From Pyrenopolyporus hunteri (taxonomy: Eukaryota > Ascomycota > Sordariomycetes > Xylariales > Hypoxylaceae): a DNA stretch of 64,000 nt. A model generated the notes under the pieces. The model made no database searches. It saw only the letters and a list, made by a program, of their open reading frames with translations, and was not told the origin of the DNA. The stretch covers positions 2,108,001 to 2,172,000 of the forward strand of contig CADCXC010000005.1 of assembly GCA_902806595.1 (NCBI GenBank). Reading direction: 5' to 3'. The translations under genes and the position numbers were made by a program. Below, in pieces: positions 20,548 through 30,374 of this stretch. Each line of letters begins with the position of its first letter. The stretch's first letter is position 1.

Positions 20548-23406
20548 GCCTTTTTTCGTATCTTCTTCTTTCTTTTCCCCTTAATTCTTGATTCTTCCAC
20601 GCCCGTTCAGGCCGAGCTAGGGTTATGTCTACCTATCCCTTTAGTCAATTATCGTGACCCCTTTATACGCAAAGTTCGCGTATATGCATTAACCATATGT
20701 CTTTCCCCCTTTTACCCCTTTTCTCAGCTGGGCTTGAATAGCTAGAAAAGCCATATTATTAGGACGAAACAGAAAGGAAATAGAATAATATAAGTGTATA
20801 ACCAAAACTTACTAGTAGAAGCGGTTGTCAATTTATGAATTTATTCACCATACTTATCCCGCAGCTACGGTAACATCCCAACAACACTACCAATTTGTTG
20901 ATAAGATGTTCAAGACATAGTGCCAAAATATCAGGTTCCTCCTTCATATACAAGTCACCGTCAAATTATAGATACCGCAGTTGGTAGACTTTGAGGAAAG
21001 AGGCTCTATCAGTTCAGATAGCTCAGGCCTACTGAATATGGTGTAAACAGCCTATAGTTGCGCTATGTCTGATTCCCATTTAATAGGTAGCCGTTACAAT
21101 ATTGAGAAAGCCCCAGAATGCCAGTACTAAAGAATGGCTTGATGCTGCTTTTCCACACCCCTAAGGCTTGGGAACCAGAGGGTCAAGAAATATGCGATCC
21201 TTCATATCGCCGCCGAGTTCACTGTTGATAGGAGCGGGTATTGCTAGCCAGGCCTAGAATCTCTCTTCACATCCTCAATATATTCGAAGAGAGCATATAT
21301 GGTTATTTAAGAAGCCCCATTCTATCCCACTGCGCCCCGCAGAGCTCATGGTATTCATTCTCAGCAGGTGGAATGAGGTCCAAAGGGGATTAGCCAGGAA
21401 TACCCCTACAGATTGGCTCGAATAGGTAGCTTAGGTGATCTACGGCCGTCCTTAGACCATAGGCGGTTCATATTAGCGAAGGTGATTAAAATATATGTTC
21501 ATGATGCCACACCATAAAGGGGGCGAGTGGTTGGGGATACGGACGTAAATTGAACGTGACAATTTCTATATCAATTTTCTTCCGTCAGAGAAGACTATAC
21601 ATACTGCAGACGTTAGAGTGGACACTAGTGCTTGAAATAGCCCAGAGAATGTGACAATGGTAAGTAATGGGGTGAAATTCTATAACACCTCCTCGACCGC
21701 ATCCTTGGAGCCACCTTACAGGCCGGAAACGCCATTTGCATTCCCTAAAGTTATACCCGCATGGAAGTCCCTATTTGAGGCCCCGCTACTAGACCTAGAG
21801 TATAACATATAGCAAGCCGAAGAATTAGTCGTCAGTAACCCCTGCGGTGAGCCGTTCACGTATCTAGGGAGTAGCACTCATTGACTGTTAGGAATGTTGG
21901 TGATATTCATTGCGGTCGTATACGGGGTCCGAGAACGATGTCACATAGAGGACCGCAATTTACTAGAATCTACTCTTGCTTTTCATATATAAAAACCGTT
22001 GCGAGATTCATCCCATTGGGAATTTGAAGTAGTTACACATAATTCTACGCGATTTGGGCATCGTGGCCATTGTAAAACGTGTCGTCGTAGAATTCGGCGA
22101 TGGGGTTGAATGAAGAATCAAATGCGTCTATTCTATATGTAACCTGCCCCGAGGCGGTTGGGCCCTGCCTCACTCATTAACCCAACCCATAAAGTCAAGT
22201 TATAGTAGAAGCCCCCTACCAGTTTAGGACCTCGGCTGAAATCCTGATGACGGATAACCAGTCTTGTTTCGACATCGACGCTTGAGAATGAAGCGCCCCT
22301 ATTTTAAGATATGAAAGAGCTGAATTGGTTGAGAGCGCCGCCAGTCCAAAAGAGTTTGGTGTCCTAGAATAACAAGCAAAATAAATAAGAATAGGCGATC
22401 CTTTTTGCCCTGCCACAGTCGGTACCAGCAATTCGGCATCAGATTCTAAACGCGGTCGCGCGGGGCCGCCGTCGAAAAGGGCGAAGACCGCAGGACATAA
22501 AAGAGACTCGAGCTGCACTCACAACCCGCCTCCCGGGACCGACATCTCTAGGCTGAGTATGTGCCAAGGACAAAACACACAAGAGACTACTACCGTCCTG
22601 CGCATGTTTCGCGGCATCAGAAATATATTGTAAGATTGCTGCGGACCCCGCCTCCTTGCAGCCCCCCATTGCTACCCAAGAGATATCAGGAACAGTAGGT
22701 AATGGTAAGTCGCCGTTCTCTGATATGATTTGTAACCTTAGTCGGCAGAGACGTGGTATGAATTTCTAATTCTCAAAAATTTTAGTCTTTCCCATCTCTC
22801 GTCCTAAGGGGTTGAAGATGAATAGGGGAGAATATGAAATAAAGTAAGTCTTGTTCGACGGCGTCGAACATCATGACATATTATAGCGTCCGGGACCGAA
22901 GGGTTTCCCATATTCTCCTCCGGATTGGACAGAGAACAAACGAGCGTTCGGCGCGCTGAGACGGCGCAGTTCCCGCAGCGCGCTATAATCCTTCCGGGCC
23001 TCCATACCCGCTCGGTAGTCGACAGTCTTACTCATGATCCTGTAATACTACACATTCCTGGCCGTTACTTCGCGGACCCCTTGCAAAACGACGAGGCCAC
23101 GACCATCATTTCCCCCTTCAGAACCATGCGGAGACTTGGATCATATCATGTCTTCGCAATTCGATAAGGTTGTTCCCGAGAGATCTTATTTGATCCTCCA
23201 GGAGCCCTAGCCGCTAGCAATCGTACCCCCTATCTACCTATCTCCTCGAAAAATTTTCCCCTCTCCCCCATCCACACATGCCTCTCCTCCAATATTCGTC
23301 GTAATACATACCCGCCACCTTTATGTCCTCTCTCCGGCCCTGGCGCTCCAAAGCCAAGCGCCTCTCGCCGTGACGGTCCTACGCAGCAACAGCATTTTAT
23401 CGCACC
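20548..23406. other. Gene-poor region enclosing a degraded gene
   Basis: Between the tRNA and the CFEM gene only the degraded gene at 22045-22750 looks coding. From 20700 to 22000 frames are closed throughout and TpA is frequent. A 19-bp near-perfect palindrome with arms TGTTCGACG/CGTCGAACA lies at 22852-22870. The last 200 bp are pyrimidine-rich and probably form the CFEM-gene promoter. Confidence 0.5.
22045..22750 (-). pseudogene. Degraded or unannotated spliced gene, unknown family
   Basis: Three successive minus-strand segments in different frames read like protein. The first (about 22520-22750) includes ENGDLPLPTVPDISWVAM and AAILQYISDAAKHAQD. The second (22216-22518) includes LESLLCPAVFALFDGG and TPNSFGLAALSTNSALSYL. 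The third (22045-22175) includes RIDAFDSSFNPIAEFYDDTF. A 76-bp GT...AG intron directly after the codons for AAKHAQD would join the first two in phase. The link between second and third is less clear, and no start codon is visible upstream, where frames close. I do not recognise the family. It may be a decayed gene or a real one with its 5' part unread. Confidence 0.45.
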
Positions 23407-24394
23407 ATGGCTCCTCTGCGAATACTCCTCCCCGTACTCACCCTGACAATCGCATCTGCCAGCGCCTGGAACCTCACGAGATACGTGCCAGACTGCGCGC
23501 AGCCATGCATCGAATCGTCCATCAAGGCGTGCTCGAACTGCACCGGGCCCCTGGACAGCCAATGCCTCTGCACCGAGATCCGGAGCATCGGGCCCGGCGC
23601 TCTGCCGTGCGCCCAAGGGGCATGTCGCGGGAACTCCACCCAGGAGCTGGCCAGTACGTCGCCGTCCCCATCCCCGAAGGCACGCGTAGACTCAAGGAAA
23701 GGAAACTAAGATATCGTGTATAGTGGAACTGAGGTCGACCTACCGCCGATTCTGCGACGACGCGGGCGTAGAAGCCCTCGACGACGGGCCCCTCCCGAAC
23801 GGGTTCATACCACCAGACATTCCGTCAGAGACCACGGAAACAAGTAGTAGCACGACCTCGCCAGCCGCAGCCGCAACCAGTACCACAACTGGCGCCACTA
23901 ACACACCGGCGAACCTTTGGCCGCACAACCAAGCGAGCACGGGGTCAGGAAGCGGGGGCAGCAACGACCTGAGCCGGGGCGCGATAGCCGGGATAGCGGT
24001 AGGCGTGGGCGTAGCATGTATCCTAATAACCGGGGGGCTCTTCCTCATCGCCTTCCGGCTCGGCAAAGCGCGGCGCGCCCAAGAAGGCAAGGGCGCTCTA
24101 GGCCCGAGTTCCAATTCCAATTCCGGCTCCGGTTCGGGGGGGCAGCAAGAAGAAGGGGTCAGGGGGACCCCGGACGTCAACGGAGCCAGCTCCGGCTCGG
24201 GCACCATAATAGGGGACAAGACGCCGCAGCTGGAGGGCGCGCCGGTAAGCGAGCTGCAGACGGAGTACACGCTATCGGGGTTCGACCCGGTGAAGGAGCT
24301 GGCGACGCACGAGAAGCCGGTGGAGCTTAGCGCCGAGTCGCCGCAGCGGTATAGGGGGGATGGGAGCCCGGTGCTGCCTTCGGGGTGGACGTGA
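23407..24394 (+). CDS. CFEM-domain membrane protein
   Basis: Two exons, 23407-23653 and 23724-24394, joined across a 70-bp intron into 305 residues. A signal peptide ends near residue 20 (ASASAWN). The CFEM-type region (about 28-95) has cysteines in DCAQPC, ACSNC, QCLC, LPC, AC and FCDDAG. That is nine cysteines where CFEM normally has eight; the spare one lies in SNC. A Thr/Ser/Ala stalk (about 115-165) is followed by a transmembrane helix (about 168-193) and a Gly/Ser-rich tail with ELSAESP. CFEM proteins act in heme uptake, wall structure or as receptors; with a helix rather than a GPI signal this one looks receptor-like. The intron lies inside the CFEM domain, before the last cysteine. 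The ATG has cACCATGG context. Confidence 0.85.
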
Positions 24395-24824
24395 TAGCGA
24401 TGCTATGGGTAATTGATGCTTAGTGGTATTTTGAAAAATCTGATACGGATGAGGAGTATATATGAATCGAGGGAAGGGAGTGGGCGTGAACATGAATAGA
24501 TACCCGTAGCTCAGCTACATAATTACCTCCCTACCAATACATATAAGGCACGTAATAATGAGTTAGATGAAAGACGAAGACTCACTAATAAAGTTGAGTC
24601 ACTAATATGGGTTCTGGGGATGTACGCGTACATAAGGCTCTTTTCCCTATTGTATCCGTGGCGATAATGTAGCAGAAATACGCTCTGACGGATACATACA
24701 AGTATAATCGTAACTGCCTTGGCAGATCAAATTATGAAGGCAGTTTATTTCTCTTCGCGATTCTAAGCTACAAGCGAGTCATAAACTGAACCCAACCCCA
24801 CCGTAACGCCGGTTCCTGCAATGC
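24395..24824. other. Convergent intergenic region
   Basis: This 430-bp region lies between the stop codons of the CFEM gene and eIF3a and so holds both 3' ends. It is AT-rich with no coding segment. GGCAG/CTGCC repeats near 24715-24745 may be an incidental inverted repeat. Confidence 0.6.
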
Positions 24825-27800
24825 CTAACCCTGCTTTTCCTGAAGACGTCGGGGTACCCATTTTCCGGGACCGCCGGATGGTTTCAGAGTCTCACTGGGA
24901 GCCTGTGTTGAGGCCGGTGCCTGCGTGCTATCCCTGGCACCGCCTGAGGCACCACGGGTCGCTTGAGCTTGCTTAGCAGCCTCACGCTCACGCCAGGACG
25001 GCTGCTTCCCTTGAAGGTTGAGCCGAGGCGGTCCGGACGGGCGCTCGTTGGAATCGGTGCGCTCCATAGGAGTACTGGTACGGCTCGGCTCATTGCTACT
25101 AGTGTGACCAGCAGCATTCTTCGAAGCCTCGCGATCGCGCCAGGAAGTCTTAGCACCGACAAGGTTGAGACGTGGTGGACCGGAAGGACGGTCGTTGGAG
25201 GCCGTACGATCCATAGCAACCGCCTCGCGCCTGGGTGGAGCACGCTCCTTTTCTTTCTCCGCTTGCCTTCTGGCCATCGCCTCTTCCTCCCGTCTCTTCT
25301 GAAGAGCGGCCTTCTCCAGACCCTCTTGGCGTTCCTTCTCTCGCTGCTCCTTGAGCCGGGCCAATTCTTGCCGCTTCGCTTCGGCACGTTGCTCCTGTTC
25401 CTTCTTCTCCCTCTCGGCCCGCTCCTCTGCCTCGCGCAGAGCCCTTTCCCTTTCTTCGCGTTCTCGCTTCTCCCGCAGCTTGCGCTCGCGGTATTCCTTC
25501 TTGCGGGCCGTGATCTGCTTCTCTAACTCCCTTTCGGCATCGCGTTGACGCTTCTCAAACTCGTCGCGGCGGCGGTCATGTAGAGACCTTCGGAACGACT
25601 CATAGTAGGGCATTAGTCGGCTTAGACGATGTTTGAGTTCAACGCTCTCCTTGTGCTTCTCCCTTGACACTCTGAGGGTCTCTTCTTTCATGGCCTCGTA
25701 AGCGGCTAGATCACGCTCACGTTGCTTGGCGTAGTCTTCGGGGAGCTTCTTGACTTCCTCTTTTCTAAAAGCACGTTCGAGGTGGTCAATGCGCTTCCCG
25801 GTGATGCGGAGCCTCTCATTGATGTCGTTCTTCTCCCTCTCGAGCTGAGCTAGCTTCATAGCGCGGAGACGATTGCTGTCATACTCGTCAAGATTCTCAA
25901 GGTCGATGTCAATAGCGTTCGGACCAATTTTGAGGTCTGCGATCTGTTTCTTGAGTTCCTCTCTGCGGACACGATCCCTCTCATCTTTGAGACGCTTCTC
26001 TTCGCGCTCCCTCTGCTCCTGAGCGAGTCGTCGCTCTTCAGCTTCTTGCAACGCTTGCTCTTGAAGCCGTTTCTGCCTCGCCTTCTCCTTTTCTCTCTTT
26101 GCTTGCAGTTCAGAGGCCTCTTCCTTTCGCTTCTGGATGATATCCTTGCGAGCTAGGATCTCGCGATGTTCCTGCTCGGCTCCGGCCTTGGCTCTGGCTA
26201 ACGCAGCTTGTCGAGCCTCTAGCAGGCGTTGCCGGTGAGACGGATCAACGTAGAAACAGGTAGTGTACAAAGTAGTCGTAAGTCGGGCAAGCTGCGAGCG
26301 GACGATCTCCGAAGGTGTGCTTTGGAGACGCTGCACGGAGCCGACCGGGCTCTCAGCAGAGCCGGCCGCCGAGCCGGCGTGGACAGCCTTAGAAGAGGCG
26401 AAAACGTCCTTGTCAAAATTGAGTACACCGGTGGCGTGATCCATGCGAATGGAAAGATCTCCCTTCTTGTTACCATTCATGATAAATTTCTCTATAGTTC
26501 CACGAGAAATCTGGAAGGGATCCGGGAATTTGGCAAGACTCTCAACGAACGCAAGGTCAACAGACTCGTATACCTGAGACAGCTGTTGAAACAAGCGAGT
26601 CAGGATAACTTGTTGGAGTGGAAGGATGTACTTTTCCATCTCGGAATCGGTACCGATCTGAGTTAAGATGGGCGAAATCTTCTGGCAGATGGACAAAGGA
26701 TGGAAGTCGACTTCAAGAATGTTGTAGAGATCCCTGATTTCCGGGCGGGCACGTTTAAGGAGGGATTTGGAAAGCGCATCGCGGAATAAGCCGGCACGAG
26801 TAGGGGCGGTAGACATACCCAGTAGATGGGTGAGGCGCGAGTTCTTATTCTTCTTAGCTTCGTCGAAATCAACCATGGCACCCCTGGATCGCGAGGTGCT
26901 GATGACAGGGATGGAGAGGGCCGATAAGAGGACGAACGAGGCGGCCTTCTGAAGATCCGCCTCCGTAGCAGACGGGTTGTCCGACTTCTTGCTCTGACCG
27001 GTAGCTACGAGAGCCGCGGACTGCCGAAGGAGAGTATAGTATCGGGACCAAGCGGCGGCGTGGAAGAGGTAGTTCTCGCCAACAAGGAAGATTCGGGTAA
27101 GCTTCTCGTAGTAGTTGGCCATCATAATGTTCTTGGGGGGCCGCTTGCTGAGGTTGAGAAGAGTATGGATATCTTCAACGCTTCGGAATGCTTCTTGCCA
27201 AAGCTCAAGTTCTACGGCGACGTTTAATTGCTGAAAGCGGGTCTCTAGATGCCGCTGCAATGTATCGGGATCGTTGAGGTTGATAGCGTGCATCTGACTC
27301 GAGTACTTGGCGGCGGTCTGGACATGGTTACGCAGGAGCTCGCAGAGGCGTCGGAACTCCGTCTTTCGTTGGTACTTGAGGCAGAAGTCGAAAGCCTGGG
27401 TAGCGGTGCTCTGGTAGAGAATTTCCAACCTCGCATTGTTTCGTAGGATGTCGAGGACGGTGCGGTAGGCCTCCCAGAGGAACTTGAGCCATGGTGTGAC
27501 GACGGCACGCTCGGTGCGGTCCCTGGATTGTTCGCCGGAGACGGTGGCCAAGAGGATAGACTCGGGAGTCTCGGTGGCTTCCAAATCATCGATACTGGCG
27601 GTAGCAGTGGCTTCGATGCTCGACTGCAATTCATCGGCTTTCTTCTGGGCCTCCGTGACCTTTTCAGCGGCTAACTCGATAAACTTCTTGAGCACAAGTT
27701 CGATAGTGCTGATATTGGTATTCTGGGCGATATTCTTATAAGAGTATAGCGCGTCCTTGGCGAGTTTGCCCTTCTTCTGTTCGACGGAGAGCTCGACTAA

Positions 27801-27965
27801 GAGGAGCATCACAGGCTCCAAAGAGACGATGGGGACATTTCGCGAGCGCTTAGATGTGATGTGGTCATGGAGAAGGTTCAGGGCGGCAGGGGCCTGGTTG
27901 ACGCCGATGAGCTCCTGCGCTCGTTTGAGAACATTCTCAGGCTTCTGGTGCGGAGGTGGCGGCAT
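24825..27965 (-). CDS. TIF32: Eukaryotic translation initiation factor 3 subunit A
   Basis: Intronless gene for 1046 residues, the normal length for fungal eIF3a, the scaffold of eIF3 on the 40S subunit. The start at 27965 (MPPPPHQKPENVLKRAQELI) is the conserved N-terminus with AAG before the ATG; the open frame upstream has no homologous look. The helical N-terminal half leads to a PCI domain (about 380-525, around RARPEIRDLYNILEVDFHP and VDLAFVESLAKFPDPFQIS). From about 600 a very long Lys/Glu/Arg helix continues to about 910; it is the segment that contacts eIF3b and the ribosome in homologues. The tail has two tandem copies of a GPPRLNL...SWR(D/E)REA repeat, then GGPGKWVPRRLQEKQG. It converges on the CFEM gene and diverges from the G-gamma gene. 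Confidence 0.96.
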   Translation of the reverse strand: MPPPPHQKPENVLKRAQELIGVNQAPAALNLLHDHITSKRSRNVPIVSLEPVMLLLVELSVEQKKGKLAKDALYSYKNIAQNTNISTIELVLKKFIELAAEKVTEAQKKADELQSSIEATATASIDDLEATETPESILLATVSGEQSRDRTERAVVTPWLKFLWEAYRTVLDILRNNARLEILYQSTATQAFDFCLKYQRKTEFRRLCELLRNHVQTAAKYSSQMHAINLNDPDTLQRHLETRFQQLNVAVELELWQEAFRSVEDIHTLLNLSKRPPKNIMMANYYEKLTRIFLVGENYLFHAAAWSRYYTLLRQSAALVATGQSKKSDNPSATEADLQKAASFVLLSALSIPVISTSRSRGAMVDFDEAKKNKNSRLTHLLGMSTAPTRAGLFRDALSKSLLKRARPEIRDLYNILEVDFHPLSICQKISPILTQIGTDSEMEKYILPLQQVILTRLFQQLSQVYESVDLAFVESLAKFPDPFQISRGTIEKFIMNGNKKGDLSIRMDHATGVLNFDKDVFASSKAVHAGSAAGSAESPVGSVQRLQSTPSEIVRSQLARLTTTLYTTCFYVDPSHRQRLLEARQAALARAKAGAEQEHREILARKDIIQKRKEEASELQAKREKEKARQKRLQEQALQEAEERRLAQEQREREEKRLKDERDRVRREELKKQIADLKIGPNAIDIDLENLDEYDSNRLRAMKLAQLEREKNDINERLRITGKRIDHLERAFRKEEVKKLPEDYAKQRERDLAAYEAMKEETLRVSREKHKESVELKHRLSRLMPYYESFRRSLHDRRRDEFEKRQRDAERELEKQITARKKEYRERKLREKREREERERALREAEERAEREKKEQEQRAEAKRQELARLKEQREKERQEGLEKAALQKRREEEAMARRQAEKEKERAPPRREAVAMDRTASNDRPSGPPRLNLVGAKTSWRDREASKNAAGHTSSNEPSRTSTPMERTDSNERPSGPPRLNLQGKQPSWREREAAKQAQATRGASGGARDSTQAPASTQAPSETLKPSGGPGKWVPRRLQEKQG

Positions 27966-30030
27966 CTTGGGCAATCTCCTTGATGGAAAGGGACTGGGGG
28001 AGATTGATGCTGCCGAGTGACGTTGGGGGAAAAACCGCGAAGTCTGACGATGAAGATTTTGGATTTGTGCCACTTTCTGTGGGTTTAGGAAGGCGAGGGG
28101 CACGGGCTAATTTTTTTGCTAGTCACGTGACTGATAATGGTGGGCTGCTTACATGTACTTGTGCTACGGTATATGGTACAGATGTACCTAGGTATCTTTA
28201 AACCCGTTACGTCCGACGAACGGGGTCGGCCTTTGTTTTTCCTTTCGCATCTGGCAAACACCTGCGTGATCCGACCCGAACCACGGTTGTTGTACTTAGG
28301 TACAACGCCCACCTCCTAACCTCAGGTAGGCAATTTCGATATTAGGGCTGTTCCTTGGCAATCGAAATCTTTCAACCCCTTTATCCCATCCGTAAATCGA
28401 GTATTGCACGGGATACTTGGCGTCATAGACGTCTAAACACAGGTGTGTAAGCATATTCCTGTGTATTCTTATTTCACCTACATTTTACATTCTACATTCT
28501 ACATTTTACGCATGTGTATGCAGTGTCCGCTTATTCGAGGCATTGAGACCACGTCACTACATAGGTAAGCAAACTACGTAGAGAAAACGGCCTGATCTGC
28601 AAAATAGTCGCTGACGAGATCGAGACACAATTGCAATCAATACCTAGGTAGGTATCGATCTCGTAGTGATTATGTGCATTCTGCTTGGACATAGCCCTTT
28701 TTTACGTCTGTGTTCCTGTAAATAATGAGGTCTATGTTATACCCACTACTTTAAACCTAATCTCAATGAAAAACGGACCGGAATCATCTTCATGCAGGAT
28801 GAGTTTACAGATTTAGGGGGGTCTGGTAAGGAGTTTAATATGGCCTGCAGTTGCTAACTCGGCGGAGAATGGGGGAATTCAATTTCACTGCAAATGAGCA
28901 CTCAAACGCGTTAGATAACTTAAATGCAGAGAGACTCGTGTCATTGAATAAATAACATTATTTTACTCGTGACTCGGCCTTAGATACGTAAATAAACGTC
29001 GTCTTCGTCCACAGGACACCGGAAAGGGTTAAAGATGTTATGTGTATAGGTGTGTGTGTGTACCTGTAGCCAAGGCACCCGATTCAAATTTAAAGCCCCG
29101 CAACGACTTATGATTAATGCAGGTGTTAAGGTACATACTATGGTAAGGGTTTTTCGCAGCCGGGAATCTTGCGTTATTAGCGCTTTTCTGGTAGGTACCT
29201 ACCTACATAATAGGAGAGAGCAGCGACGGCAGGCCTTCATAAAGCTAGGTCTTTCCCGTCCCAGCTTTTTATTCCAGGTGCCCATGCCTCTAAATTTACT
29301 CCGTTAAGCGAACTATCCCTCAAAACGGGCCCCAATTTCCCAGCCTGCAAAGAGAGCCCCATAACCCAGATCCTCCTAGCCAATAGTGACTAAGATAGGA
29401 CTCTAGGGCCTACATAACCCAGGTTGCATAGTTGCTTCGCCCGTACTTTCGTACCCGTCTTTAACTCTCCCAGCCAAACTCTTTCTTACTTTTCCCCAGC
29501 TTCCGTAGTCTCTCCTTCATGTTCCTACTCGACGAATCGACCACGTCCTGACGTTGCGCGCCGCACCCTTCGTCGCCTTCGAAGCCCTCTTTGCGAAAAA
29601 AGACCACGTCCTTTGTCTCGAGATTCGCACTAATCTGTAAGTGACTCTTCTCTCTATTCGCCTCTCGTAGACGGCCTGTCTCGATTAAGAATGCCCCGAT
29701 TCCGTCGCGGACGAATTGGAAATTGGCTAGCTCCCTCCTTGCATCCCTCCCTTCCGATAGGGGTATGGAGCTGCGAAAAGCGCGACGAACTCGATATCAA
29801 TTCCCGCGCCCATTCGCGAAGGCATATCGATCTACTCAATGAGACATATACTTACTAGCGGGCTACTTTAAACTGACTTTGGAATGATGTCGACGATAGA
29901 GATTCACGATTCTCAGACGTCGGGAGGCGCTGCGAGTGGCCCAAGCACACAGCCACCACCACCACCACCACCATCTCTAGGACCCCGACCGAGGACCGAC
30001 TCCATCCCTTCTGCCACCACCGCCATCAAG
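27966..30030. promoter_or_regulatory. Divergent upstream region of TIF32 and G-gamma genes
   Basis: About 2 kb between divergent genes. It contains a TACATT/CTACATT repeat near 28477-28507, several AGGT/ACCT stretches (28644-28655, 29193-29203) and a pyrimidine-rich G-gamma leader (29450-29600). A possible leader intron has GTAAGTGACT at 29637 and ends ACTAG at 29858. A ten-codon upstream ORF starts at 29519. No conserved gene is seen. Confidence 0.5.
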
Positions 30031-30374
30031 ATGCCTCAGTACACTTCTCGAGACGTCGGCGACCCGTCGCAAATCAAGAAGAACAAGCAGTCTATGGCCG
30101 ACCTCAAGTTACGGAGGTTGACCGAACTCAACAGCAGGCTGCGGGAGGATTTAGAGCGAGAACGAATTCCCGTGTCGCAGGCCGCTAGGAGGTGAGAGAA
30201 AATACCGCCACTGACAATGCTACGAGACCAGCCTTAATTAACACGATGCGAAGCATCATCGCATATTGCAATAGCACGAGAGATTACATGGTTCCGTCGG
30301 TATGGGGCGCCGTACCACGAGGCGAGGACCCGTACGCGCCGCCCCAAAACGGAGGGTGCTGCTTGGTCATGTAG
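30031..30374 (+). CDS. Heterotrimeric G-protein gamma subunit
   Basis: Exons 30031-30191 and 30254-30374 give 93 residues, the length I recall for fungal G-gamma proteins. It partners G-beta in pheromone and nutrient signalling at the plasma membrane. The N-terminus MPQYTSRDVGDPSQIKKNKQ is strongly conserved. A G-beta-binding coiled coil (SMADLKLRRLTELNSRLRED) follows, then IIAYCNSTRDYMVPSVWGA. The end CCLVM provides a CaaX prenylation box (CLVM) next to a second cysteine for likely palmitoylation. The 62-bp intron splits the codon before IIAYC. The frame is open upstream to an ATG pair at 29884, which would add 49 residues including a poly-Pro run. I chose 30031 because the resulting length and N-terminus fit the family. 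Confidence 0.93.
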
